From NCBI RefSeq assembly GCF_000022325.1, contig NC_012034.1, positions 1,630,501-1,694,500 of the forward strand: 64,000 nucleotides of DNA. Direction: 5' to 3'. The notes below the pieces were generated by a model. It worked only from the letters and a program-made list of their open reading frames with translations, was not told where the DNA came from and did no database searches. This document shows positions 39,890 to 48,431 of this stretch, piece by piece. Each line of letters begins with the position of its first letter. Positions within the stretch are counted from its first letter, which is position 1. This stretch comes from Caldicellulosiruptor bescii DSM 6725. Its GTDB lineage: Bacteria > Bacillota > Thermoanaerobacteria > Caldicellulosiruptorales > Caldicellulosiruptoraceae. The translations under genes were made by a program, and so were the position numbers.

Positions 39890-41581
39890 TTAAAACGTAA
39901 AATTCATTTCAAACAGTCTGCCATTGTTTAAAGTAAAAATCTTATCTGCATATTCTAATATCTTTTTTCTATGACTTACAATAATTATAATTCTATTCTC
40001 TTTGAGCTCTTTCAATATCTCACATAAAATTCTCTCATTTTCCTCATCAAGCGAAGAAGTTGGTTCATCAAAAAGCAAAATTTTTGCCTCTTTTAATAAC
40101 TCCCTTGCAAGGAGTATTCTTTGCTTCTCACCTCCAGAAAAATTAATTTTTTCATCATACATAGTGTCATAACCATAAGGAAGCTTAATAATTTTTTTAT
40201 TTATTTTTAAAATTTCACAAATATTTTCTATATCATTGTCCACTTTATTCAGATTTGATAATTTTATATTCTCTCTTATAGATAAGTTGTAAATCAATTC
40301 TGCTTCTTGAGGTATATAACTTACATATCTCCAAAATTCTCTAAAATCAATTTTGGAAATATTCTTCCCGCAAATTGTAATACTTCCTCTCTCAGGTTTA
40401 TACAAGCCACACAGTAACTTCAGAAAAGTTGATTTGCCGCACCCAGACTCACCGATTATTCCAATTATTGAATTTGGTTCTATTATCAAGTTTATTCCTT
40501 GAAGTACATAAGAGTCAGAATTTTCATATTTAAACCACAAATCCTCTATAACAATTTTAAAATCCAATTCTCCAAAATGCAACATTTCAGAAGTATTTTC
40601 TATTTTAATATTGTTGGTATTATTTAATAAAAATTCATTTAGCCTTTCAATTAAAGGAAATAATCTTCTAAATTCAATTCCACTATCAAACAGCTCACTA
40701 CTTGCAGCAATAAGATTCTGAAAATACATACTTAAAGCTACGATCATTCCCACAGTTGAATGCCCATTTATAATTACTATTGAGCCCCCAACATATATAA
40801 TGATAATAGCCACTATAGCAAACAGAGCAGTATAGGTAGATAACAACATTATTTTAGCAAAAATCTGAACTGATAAATCTCTCAATTTACTGTTTATTTC
40901 ATTAAATTTGTTAAATATAAAATTCTGGGCATTGTTTAAATTAATCGAAACTATATTTCTAATTACACTTGGTACAAAAGTATTCATTCTATCTATCAAA
41001 AGCTGAGACTCTTTTTGCAATATTCCTATTTGATGTCCTTTCTTAAGTATGAAAACAGCAAATAAAAACAAAATCATCGCTAAAACAACGGTCAAAAATG
41101 GTGATAACCAAAGCATTATAGAAAAGGAAAATATAATTATAATTATATTTTTCGTAAAATTGTTGATTAAATCTTGAATAAATTCTCCAATCTCTTCTGT
41201 CTCATTCAAAATACGTGTTAATATAGTTCCCGGAGGACTTTTTTCGAAAACAGTGATAGGAGAATAAAGAACTTTTTTAAAAAATTCATTTCTTAACTCC
41301 TGCACTATTCTTTCCTTAAATCGTATTATCATCAAGGAACTTAAGTATGAGGTCACTGGTTGCAAAAGCCACACCAAAGAAAACATGATTAACTGTTTCA
41401 TTAATTTTTGTAAAGATATTCTTGTTATCAAATCTTCAACTAATTGTTTTGAAATAATCGGAGCAACATTTATTAATATTGTATAAATTTGTAGAATGAG
41501 AAATCCAATTAAACCTATCCTAACATGCGGTTTAACAAAAGGCATTAATGATTTTATTGACTTTAACTTCTCCATTCCCAA
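39890..41581 (-). CDS. ABC exporter with fused membrane and ATPase domains
   Basis: This 563-residue half-transporter has six membrane helices (about residues 15-310) followed by the ATPase domain, with GESGCGKST (Walker A), FSGGEKQRILLARELL (signature) and ILLFDEPTSSLDEENE (Walker B). It is of the type that exports peptides or lipids. It carries no N-terminal C39 peptidase, unlike many bacteriocin exporters, so a leader peptide would need another protease; a CPBP protease is encoded immediately upstream. It most likely exports the modified peptide of this operon, which is inference from context. Confidence 0.9.
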   Translation of the reverse strand: MGMEKLKSIKSLMPFVKPHVRIGLIGFLILQIYTILINVAPIISKQLVEDLITRISLQKLMKQLIMFSLVWLLQPVTSYLSSLMIIRFKERIVQELRNEFFKKVLYSPITVFEKSPPGTILTRILNETEEIGEFIQDLINNFTKNIIIIIFSFSIMLWLSPFLTVVLAMILFLFAVFILKKGHQIGILQKESQLLIDRMNTFVPSVIRNIVSINLNNAQNFIFNKFNEINSKLRDLSVQIFAKIMLLSTYTALFAIVAIIIIYVGGSIVIINGHSTVGMIVALSMYFQNLIAASSELFDSGIEFRRLFPLIERLNEFLLNNTNNIKIENTSEMLHFGELDFKIVIEDLWFKYENSDSYVLQGINLIIEPNSIIGIIGESGCGKSTFLKLLCGLYKPERGSITICGKNISKIDFREFWRYVSYIPQEAELIYNLSIRENIKLSNLNKVDNDIENICEILKINKKIIKLPYGYDTMYDEKINFSGGEKQRILLARELLKEAKILLFDEPTSSLDEENERILCEILKELKENRIIIIVSHRKKILEYADKIFTLNNGRLFEMNFTF

Positions 41582-41622
41582 AAAATACCCCCGTTTGATA
41601 TCACTATAGATTAGAGCAACTT

Positions 41623-42333
41623 TTATAATCCTAGTAATTCTACTCCCACATTATAAGTCCAATGCAAAATAATACATGAATGAATGCTTTTTGTTTTATA
41701 TGATATAAAAGACAAAATCAAACCAATGGGAAAACGTACTAAAGTATTAATCGTCATATCTCCACCACAGTGGAGAATAAATCCAAATACTAACCCATCA
41801 AGGACAATGCTTGTAAAAGGATTAAACACACCTAACAATTCATTCAATATAATACCCCTTGTTAACAATTCTTCGGTTAAACTTACAAAAAAATTGTGTG
41901 TAATTACTTCTCTAAATGTATTCATGTCTGTGTTTTTACTCGCTAAGAAAAACACAAAGCTGGCCACTAATAGAGATACAATCAATGTAAAATAGTACCA
42001 TTTATTATTTTTAATTGTTAAATTCAGTTCATTTATCTTTTTCTTTTTTATCAACACCATAAATAATAAGGGAAATAATCCAAAGCAAATTGTGAATGGT
42101 ATTGAGTATTGCAATAATAGCTCCTTTAAAGAAGAATATTCTACATAAGACACATAAGATTTGTCCATTATTGCGCAATAAAGCAAAAGCCAAGCCAAAT
42201 ACACTATAGTAGGTACAAAAATTAGTGCGCTTATTTCTAAATATAAATATAAGATTTTTTCCTTTTTATTTTTAAGATTACAAACCATGTTCGTTATTAT
42301 ATTTTTTACAATATTATTTTTAACTTTTTTCAT
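41623..42333 (-). CDS. CPBP-family intramembrane metalloprotease
   Basis: This 236-residue membrane protein belongs to the CPBP/Abi (Rce1-like) group. Motif 1 is EELLTRGIILNEL (EExxxR), motif 2 is FGFILHCGGD (FxxxH), and motif 3 is the HWTYNVGVELL region near the C-terminus, with His and Asn. At least six hydrophobic helices are visible. Such proteases occur in bacteriocin operons (SkkI/Abi), giving maturation or self-immunity. It abuts the radical SAM gene with no gap, so translation is probably coupled. Confidence 0.88.
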   Translation of the reverse strand: MKKVKNNIVKNIITNMVCNLKNKKEKILYLYLEISALIFVPTIVYLAWLLLYCAIMDKSYVSYVEYSSLKELLLQYSIPFTICFGLFPLLFMVLIKKKKINELNLTIKNNKWYYFTLIVSLLVASFVFFLASKNTDMNTFREVITHNFFVSLTEELLTRGIILNELLGVFNPFTSIVLDGLVFGFILHCGGDMTINTLVRFPIGLILSFISYKTKSIHSCIILHWTYNVGVELLGL

Positions 42334-43623
42334 TTACTCCTCTCTTTCCTTTCGATTATATTCTCTTATCAAATTAATGATTGTTTCATAAAAATTATAA
42401 TAAAGAGGGCAGTATGGGTCTTTCTTTTTCAGAGTAGCGTTTAAATAATAAGCGTTTGCTCTACATGCACCACCACACAAATACTTGAATTTACAGATAT
42501 TACATCCATCAATCATATCAACGCTTATATTTTTCCAAATTAGTCTTTTTGAACTGCAAAGAATTTCACCCACTGTCATATCTTTTATATTTCCTAATTT
42601 AAATTCCTCAACGTGAAGCATGTGACACGGATAAACATCCCCATTAGCTGCTATACTTAGCATTTTCCTTCCAGCTTCACAACTTAATCGAGTTTCAAAG
42701 CTAAAGTTTTTTATATTTGTATTATCTATGTTTTCATTCCATTTTATACTTGATAGAATGTCTTCCCACTTTATACTTGACAGAATATCTTCACTAAACA
42801 TAAAATCCTTACATTCTTCTCTATTTTGATTATTGCAAGTCAAAATACTATAGCTTAAGGGTATACCCATTTCTTCACTTAGTTTTTGATATTTGTCCAT
42901 TAAATTTACATTCTTTCTATGTAAAGTTGCTATCATGCTTACATTAATACCTGCTTCCTTTAACAAAGCTATGTTGTTCATAACAATTTTATGTATCCCA
43001 GTGGGTCTTATAAAAGTTATTCCTTCCTCATACCCATCAATCGAGACAGCAACATCATCTACATATTCTCGGATAGTATGTAACAAATTATGCGGTAAAT
43101 TTGTCCCATTGGTTATTAATACTATATAATTTATATCCAGTATTTCTTTCAAATATTTAATAAACTCATCCAAATCATTCCTTAATGTTGGCTCGCCTCC
43201 CGAAATAATAATTTTATCCAAACCGTATGTCTTTAGTTGTTTTACAGCTTCTAAAAAATATTCCATTGATAAGTCTTGACTTTCATCATTTCTATTTTGA
43301 TCATATGAATAACAGCCCTTACAGTATAAATTGCATTTGTTAGTATAATGTAAATATATACTTTCTATTTCTATGTCATTCATACAAATTGACTCCTTGA
43401 TGTCACAAATTATATCACATTCTTTCAAAATACTAAGCCACTCTTTCTTTTTGTCATCTAATTCATCTTCATTATTTAGCTTACCAGCCAAAATGCTCTT
43501 AACAAAACTTAATTCTTTTTCATTTAAAGCAATTATAGAACCAGTTCTATAGTTTCCAATAAAAGGTATTTCGTCTATAGCGAACATAATAACATCTTTA
43601 TTGATTTTGTAAGATTTAATCAT
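42334..43623 (-). CDS. Radical SAM/SPASM peptide maturase
   Basis: The 429-residue enzyme has the radical SAM motif CNLYCKGC (C97, C101, C104), SGGEPTLRND, and a C-terminal SPASM domain with CEAGRKMLSIAANGDVYPCH, LGNIKDM, and the Cys group CNICKFKYLCGGAC then CPLY, which hold two extra Fe-S clusters. The N-terminal 95 or so residues could carry the peptide-recognition element. I place the start at ATG 43623, with AGGAGG eight bases upstream; the longer frame to 43701 runs through the attenuator hairpin. EDILSSIKW occurs twice in tandem (27-bp duplication). It probably modifies the small peptide encoded just upstream. Confidence 0.92.
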   Translation of the reverse strand: MIKSYKINKDVIMFAIDEIPFIGNYRTGSIIALNEKELSFVKSILAGKLNNEDELDDKKKEWLSILKECDIICDIKESICMNDIEIESIYLHYTNKCNLYCKGCYSYDQNRNDESQDLSMEYFLEAVKQLKTYGLDKIIISGGEPTLRNDLDEFIKYLKEILDINYIVLITNGTNLPHNLLHTIREYVDDVAVSIDGYEEGITFIRPTGIHKIVMNNIALLKEAGINVSMIATLHRKNVNLMDKYQKLSEEMGIPLSYSILTCNNQNREECKDFMFSEDILSSIKWEDILSSIKWNENIDNTNIKNFSFETRLSCEAGRKMLSIAANGDVYPCHMLHVEEFKLGNIKDMTVGEILCSSKRLIWKNISVDMIDGCNICKFKYLCGGACRANAYYLNATLKKKDPYCPLYYNFYETIINLIREYNRKEREE

Positions 43624-43655
43624 ATAGATATCCTCCTCTTTCAAAAGTCTTAAAT

Positions 43656-43683
43656 AAGCCCCTCTCACTGTAGAGAGGGGCTT
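43656..43683 (-). terminator. Attenuator-like hairpin between peptide gene and radical SAM gene
   Basis: AAGCCCCTCTC (43656-43666) and GAGAGGGGCTT (43673-43683) form a perfect 11-bp stem with a 6-nt loop; the downstream tract on the minus strand is only moderately T-rich. A partial terminator here would give much more peptide mRNA than enzyme mRNA, as is common in RiPP operons. Confidence 0.8.
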
Positions 43684-43704
43684 GTCCTTGGAAAGTATCA
43701 ATTC

Positions 43705-43839
43705 TTAGATCTTAATAGTAGTAGTAATGGTCTTGTTGCCTCTTTTTTCAGTCTCTGTCCTTGTATATCCTATGTCGAATTTAAAAATCTTAATATTAAT
43801 ACTTGAACAACCCACCTTTGTGTTCTTTTTTGCCAACAT
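43705..43839 (-). CDS. Putative RiPP precursor peptide (44 residues)
   Basis: The peptide starts MLAKKNTKVGCSSINIKIF and ends GNKTITTTIKI. It has one Cys (C11), many Thr, Lys and Ile, and alternating polar/hydrophobic residues. Support is strong for so short a gene: AAAGGAGGTGA sits an optimal distance before the ATG, a promoter with a palindrome is in front, a hairpin is behind, and a radical SAM/SPASM gene follows on the same strand. It is not a Cys-rich ranthipeptide or SCIFF precursor, having only one Cys. I do not recognise its class. The likely core is the Thr/Ile-rich C-terminus, but the cleavage site cannot be read. Confidence 0.75.
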   Translation of the reverse strand: MLAKKNTKVGCSSINIKIFKFDIGYTRTETEKRGNKTITTTIKI

Positions 43840-43879
43840 CTTTCTTCACCTCCTTTCTACTCGAATCTATATAGTCTTT

Positions 43880-43908
43880 TGCATAAACGCTCATATGAGC
43901 GTTATCAA
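43880..43908 (-). promoter_or_regulatory. Predicted promoter with palindromic operator before the precursor gene
   Basis: On the minus strand TTGATA (43903-43908) and TATGCA (43880-43885) are 17 bp apart. A perfect 18-bp palindrome, AACGCTCATATGAGCGTT (43886-43903), fills that spacer. A dyad between -35 and -10 is a classic place for a regulator. The -10 is weak, consistent with regulated transcription. No regulator gene is adjacent. Confidence 0.6.
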
Positions 43909-43998
43909 ACTTTTTAAAACTTTCAAAAAGATCTCACTTCCTCCTCATACATAGTGTAAAATTTATCTATATTGTAAGCAAATTGTTGCCAAACTTGC

Positions 43999-44304
<306 letters not shown>

Positions 44305-44598
44305 TTATAACAAAGGTAAATTTGCAAATTGTGGCTATTAAATATAGTTAAAATTCATTTTAAGGTATACAGTAGAAAAACCTATTTTTAATTACTTCTT
44401 CTCTACCATTTTTTCTTTCGCCTATATATATAGCAAATAGATTTTAAATCTAAATAAAAATCATGTAAAATATTTGTTAAATTTAAATTTGGAACAGGAT
44501 GTTAAAATAAAATTGTTCTGGTAAAAGGTTTGACAAAAAGGACTTGACATAACAAAAAGGGCTGAGCTTTTTTCTCTTGCAAGCCAGCCCTTTTGACA
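44305..44598. other. AT-rich intergenic stretch with a possible solo IS end
   Basis: No gene is seen. GTTAAAATAAAATTGT at 44501-44516 is identical to the left end of the two IS256-like copies, but nothing else of the element follows. The terminator of the neighbouring operon lies at 44555-44594. Confidence 0.4.
44555..44594 (-). terminator. Terminator of the FtsX-like permease operon
   Basis: AAAAGGGCTG and CAGCCCTTTT (44585-44594 and 44555-44564, given for the minus strand) form a 10-bp stem ending in a T-rich tract just behind the permease stop codon. Confidence 0.8.
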
Positions 44599-46836
44599 TC
44601 AATCAAGCTGCCCTTTTAATATCTCAACCGGCATTACCCTTGCTATTTTCTGTCTTGCTAAAAACCTTGAAATTAGAAAGACTAAAAGAAGTATTACAAA
44701 TGTAGACAATACACTCTGCACGCTCAAATCAAGGCTCATTGCAAAATCTATATCTTTTGTCACTGTGCTCATAAGCCCATCCATTGTAATTTTAGATAGT
44801 GGAATTCCTGCAACAAATCCTATAAAAAACGAAATGTAGTTAAAACCGAGAATCATTTTAAAAATACTTCTTTCACTGTGCCCCAGCATTTTTAAAATTC
44901 CTATATTTTTCTTGTTTTCATTTAAAGTCAAAGTAGACAGAACATACACAATCAAAAGAGCAAGCACAGCAGCAATTAGCGCCATAACACCTATAGTCTT
45001 TGATAAATCGCCAGCAGATGCCTTTATTGTATTTACAAGTTCAGATTTTGTGTAACTTTCAAAAATTAAGCTCTGTGGAATTTCCAACTTTTCTTTTGAG
45101 AATATTCCAATATACTCTCCACTGCTATATCCAAAAAGCTTATTAAAACTTTCAAGTTCCATATACCCATTGTTCCCAACAAGAAGGTCGGCAACTTTTT
45201 TCACTTTTAAAGTATATTCTTTGCCTGTAAATTTGTTTTTTAGTTTGACCTTATCTCCTTCGCCAATACCAAGTTTGCTTGCAAGAGGTTTGGTTATGAT
45301 AAGTTCACTTGACACAGAGATTTCTTTTCCATTTTCATCATACAGCTTTATCATATCTGAGTTACTTTTAATACCGTAAATTGTAATACTCAGTTTTGTC
45401 CCTTCAATGTCAAAAGATAAAAGGTTGTATGGCTCAGATGTAGCTTTTAACTTAATCTCAGGATGGGCAGAAGAAGAATTCAAAGAATAAAGATAATTGT
45501 ACTTAAAATTTTTTTCATATGTTCTTTCTATTGCAGTTATGATCGAATCTTTTGCAGTCATACCATACATCATAAGGATTGTTGAAAAGATTATCCCAAC
45601 TGCCAAAATTAGTTCCCTGCCAATATGACGCCAGCCATATTTTAGCATAATCCTTGTTCCAAACTCAAATCTGTCAAAAAACTTTATTGAAGGAAGCTTG
45701 CCAAATTTTAATTCATCAACGCCGTGAAGCATCTGAACAATTGTGAGGTTGAAAAAGTTCTTGATTGCAAGGTAACCTGAAAGAAATATAAATATGGCTG
45801 GGAGAAGCATCGCAACAAATATGTGCTGCCATGGCAAAATTGACTTTATCTTTGGTAATGTAAAATATGACCTGTAAAACTGTGCAAAAGGAGATGCTTC
45901 AATAGCCCCAAGTACAACACCGAAGATGGAACCAAAAAGCCAAATATAAAGTGGAAACCTCATGAAGACTTTTAGTACATCTTTTTGTGTATATCCCATT
46001 GAATAGATTGTACCAATTTCAGCATGTATAGTATTTATTACCCTTCGCATGACAATAAAGAGTATAAAAGATGATACAAGAATTATAAAAAGACTGAGTG
46101 GCAGAGTTAAGTTCTTTGCATTTTTAACTTTTATCTCTGTATACATTATTCGCGGATTCTGGTCTCTTTGTACAAATTTCAAAAGCACCCAGTTGCTATT
46201 TAAAAACTCTTTAAACTTGTCAATGTTTTCAACTTTGCCTTTGAAACAATAATAATGAACAGGAAAAATGTTGAAAAGTCTTCTCATCTCATCTTCATTC
46301 ATAAGAGCAAAACCAAAATGCTCAGGATCAGGAAGTAAGTCTTGGTCATTTTTAATGATGTAAATATAATCTGGAAGATAAGCAATGCCTGAAACCTTGA
46401 AATTTTCTCTACCGACAGTCAACACTGACCCTATTTTGAGCTTGTGTTTTTTGTAAAAAGCAGGGTCTATGAGTATTTCGCCTTTTGATGGCATTCTGCC
46501 TTTTTCGATATATGGTTTGTTTATTTCTTTTGGCACTGAAAAAACTCTCAGCGTAAAATGGTCATTTTGGACATCAGTAAATAGCCTTTGTTCTACATTA
46601 ATTTTAAATTTTTCTTGTAGAAGTTTTATATCAACCTCTTTTGTAGTAATAAAATTCCCATCTTCCTGATTGTATTTGTTTTTGAACATTTCATAGTTAT
46701 AATCTATATCCTGCATTGACACAGCAAAAAGTGTATATGTCATTGTGGCAATAGCAACAAGCAGCATTATAGAAAAGAACTGTAAAAACTCTCTCTTGAT
46801 TACTCGCAGGGGAATTTTTTTGATGACCATCACCAT
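44599..46836 (-). CDS. FtsX-like ABC transporter permease (large, two FtsX units)
   Basis: This 745-residue permease has an N-terminal membrane helix (about residues 17-38), an extracytoplasmic domain, an FtsX block with IGTIYSMGYTQKDVLKVFMR, a second extracytoplasmic domain and a C-terminal FtsX block with NENKKNIGILKMLGHSERSIF. The layout resembles eight- or ten-helix permeases of peptide-sensing, resistance or lipoprotein-handling systems. It overlaps its ATPase gene by 7 bp. A TetR-family repressor with matching operators stands upstream. The substrate is unknown. Confidence 0.88.
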   Translation of the reverse strand: MVMVIKKIPLRVIKREFLQFFSIMLLVAIATMTYTLFAVSMQDIDYNYEMFKNKYNQEDGNFITTKEVDIKLLQEKFKINVEQRLFTDVQNDHFTLRVFSVPKEINKPYIEKGRMPSKGEILIDPAFYKKHKLKIGSVLTVGRENFKVSGIAYLPDYIYIIKNDQDLLPDPEHFGFALMNEDEMRRLFNIFPVHYYCFKGKVENIDKFKEFLNSNWVLLKFVQRDQNPRIMYTEIKVKNAKNLTLPLSLFIILVSSFILFIVMRRVINTIHAEIGTIYSMGYTQKDVLKVFMRFPLYIWLFGSIFGVVLGAIEASPFAQFYRSYFTLPKIKSILPWQHIFVAMLLPAIFIFLSGYLAIKNFFNLTIVQMLHGVDELKFGKLPSIKFFDRFEFGTRIMLKYGWRHIGRELILAVGIIFSTILMMYGMTAKDSIITAIERTYEKNFKYNYLYSLNSSSAHPEIKLKATSEPYNLLSFDIEGTKLSITIYGIKSNSDMIKLYDENGKEISVSSELIITKPLASKLGIGEGDKVKLKNKFTGKEYTLKVKKVADLLVGNNGYMELESFNKLFGYSSGEYIGIFSKEKLEIPQSLIFESYTKSELVNTIKASAGDLSKTIGVMALIAAVLALLIVYVLSTLTLNENKKNIGILKMLGHSERSIFKMILGFNYISFFIGFVAGIPLSKITMDGLMSTVTKDIDFAMSLDLSVQSVLSTFVILLLVFLISRFLARQKIARVMPVEILKGQLD

Positions 46837-47528
46837 GTCACCTCTTGAGCAGAAATCTTTTGAGAATTTTCCGAAAATTCTACAAGCCTACCTGACCTCA
46901 GCCTCAACGTAGCATCTGCCATTTTAGAAATTGCAAGATTGTGTGTAATTATCAAAATGGTTGTGCCAAACTTTTTATTTACATCTTCTAAAAGTTTTAA
47001 CACAAGTTTGCTGCTGTCATAGTCAAGAGCACCTGTTGGCTCATCGCACAAAATCAATGCAGGGTTTTTGACAACAGCTCTTGCAATTGCCACCCTTTGC
47101 TGTTGTCCGCCAGACAGTTCAAAAGGAAATTTGTCCTTTTCAGAATAGACATCCATCATTTTTAATACCATATCAATATCCAAGGGATTTTTGCTAAGAT
47201 GTGCACTTGAGAGCACATTTTCATATACCGTAAGACCATTTATGAGGTTAAAAAACTGAAATACAAAACCCACATAGTCGCGCCTATACTCAGAAAGCCT
47301 TTTTTGGTCCATTGCAGTTATCTCTTTGCTATCTACAAAAACTCTGCCTTCATCTGCCCTGTCAAGCCCACCAAGGATGTTAAAAAGCGTGCTTTTACCT
47401 GACCCAGATGGACCTATCACAGTGTAGATTTTTCCTTTTTCGAGCTCAAAACTTACTCTATCGAGCGCCTTGATTGTATTTTGGCCCATCCTGTAGACCT
47501 TTGAAAGATTCTCAACCTTTACAAACAC
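46830..47528 (-). CDS. ABC transporter ATPase partner of the FtsX-like permease
   Basis: The 232-residue protein has [16 protein letters not shown] (Walker A), [16 protein letters not shown] (signature), [12 protein letters not shown] (Walker B) and ITHN (H-loop). The sequence places it in the MacB/LolD/BceA-like group. It is the first gene of the two-gene operon and lies 82 bp from the TetR-family gene, with a dyad operator in the gap. Confidence 0.93.
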   Translation of the reverse strand: MFVKVENLSKVYRMGQNTIKALDRVSFELEKGKIYTVIGPSGSGKSTLFNILGGLDRADEGRVFVDSKEITAMDQKRLSEYRRDYVGFVFQFFNLINGLTVYENVLSSAHLSKNPLDIDMVLKMMDVYSEKDKFPFELSGGQQQRVAIARAVVKNPALILCDEPTGALDYDSSKLVLKLLEDVNKKFGTTILIITHNLAISKMADATLRLRSGRLVEFSENSQKISAQEVTW

Positions 47529-47563
47529 ACCAAATCATCCCCTTTATTTTTCACCTGTACAAT

Positions 47564-47605
47564 ATATTATGACTCACTGGTCATATGACTGTCAAGTCAT
47601 AATAT
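47564..47605 (-). promoter_or_regulatory. TetR operator region before the ABC operon
   Basis: Outer arms ATATTATGACT (47564-47574) and AGTCATAATAT (47595-47605) are perfect inverted repeats of 11 bp. Inside lies ATGAC-TCACTG-GTCAT (47569-47584), the same 5-6-5 dyad as found before the tetR gene. The site is between the TetR-family gene and the ABC ATPase start. Confidence 0.75.
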
Positions 47606-47610
47606 GAAAT

Positions 47611-48246
47611 TTATTTTTTCCCTATTCCTTCTTTCAAAAGTTTTATAAATTGAGACAGTGCATCTTTAAAATAACTTATGTCAAGATCAAGTGTTGTTGA
47701 TGTTCTGCTTAGTGCTTCTTCGATTACAAATTTTTTCATATAAAAACTTGCACCTTCTAAGAAAATAGAAATTATAACAGGATCAATATCGTCCCTTATA
47801 TATCCTTTCTGCTGATTGTACTTTATAATTTTTACTAAAAATTCTCTCGACTGCTTCAAAAATTTCTCATTTATCTCATCTTTAAAAGGTGAGTCCTGTG
47901 AAAAAAACGCTCTTTCCAAAAGCAGGTACTCACTCTTGAGCTCTTTCATTGCAATCCAAATAGTTTCTAATGAATTCTCATAATAATCAAAGAGATTTAC
48001 ATGCATCATATCAAGTTTTTCAAGAAGTTCTAAAAACCTCTGGTAAGAAACTTCTAGTGCATAAAAGTACATATCTTTCTTGTTTTCAAAATACTGATAC
48101 ATGCTCCCTTTTGCAACGTTGCACTCTTTTGCAATATCTGATATATCAACCTCATGATAAGGTTTTTGTGAAAAGTACTTTATTAACGTATCTGTTATAA
48201 GATTCCTCTTTTCTTCTGGAAGGTTTAAGAATGTTTGCTTAGGCAT
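47611..48246 (-). CDS. TetR/AcrR-family transcriptional regulator
   Basis: The protein has 211 residues from the preferred ATG at 48246 (GAGG eight bases upstream); a GTG at 48255 is also in frame. The N-terminal helix-turn-helix is visible in VDISDIAKECNVAKGSMYQYFENKKDMY. The C-terminal ligand domain is variable, with aromatic and hydrophobic helices. It probably represses both itself and the following ABC operon, since the same dyad sits upstream of both. The inducer is not predictable, but peptide or drug stress is plausible. Confidence 0.9.
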   Translation of the reverse strand: MPKQTFLNLPEEKRNLITDTLIKYFSQKPYHEVDISDIAKECNVAKGSMYQYFENKKDMYFYALEVSYQRFLELLEKLDMMHVNLFDYYENSLETIWIAMKELKSEYLLLERAFFSQDSPFKDEINEKFLKQSREFLVKIIKYNQQKGYIRDDIDPVIISIFLEGASFYMKKFVIEEALSRTSTTLDLDISYFKDALSQFIKLLKEGIGKK

Positions 48247-48267
48247 AAATCTCACCTCAAGATTATT

Positions 48268-48283
48268 ATGACTTTTTGGTCAT
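48268..48283 (-). promoter_or_regulatory. TetR operator before the tetR gene
   Basis: ATGAC-TTTTTG-GTCAT, the same dyad as at 47569-47584, 21 bp upstream of the start codon. Flanking bases TT and TGA are also shared. Confidence 0.75.
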
Positions 48284-48370
48284 GTGATGTAAAGAAAATT
48301 TTATTTTGATTGAGCTCTATGATGTAACATAGCAAAAATAACAAGAAGTAAGTTAGCTATATAAAACAAA

Positions 48371-48404
48371 TGGAGCTGCCAATTCATCTGCTTGGACAGC
48401 TCCA
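48371..48404 (-). terminator. Terminator of the small membrane protein gene
   Basis: TGGAGCTG and CAGCTCCA form an 8-bp stem with an 18-nt loop; TTTGTTTTAT follows on the minus strand. Confidence 0.7.
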
Positions 48405-48431
48405 GCAATCTTGTCATTGTTATTAGTTTCT

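Noticed and set aside
43796-43894. A 32-codon frame overlapping the peptide gene, starting at the ATG inside the palindrome (MSVYAKDYID...)
   Set aside because: It has no ribosome-binding site and its start lies upstream of the predicted -10. AAAGGAGGTGA is placed ideally for the ATG at 43839 instead.
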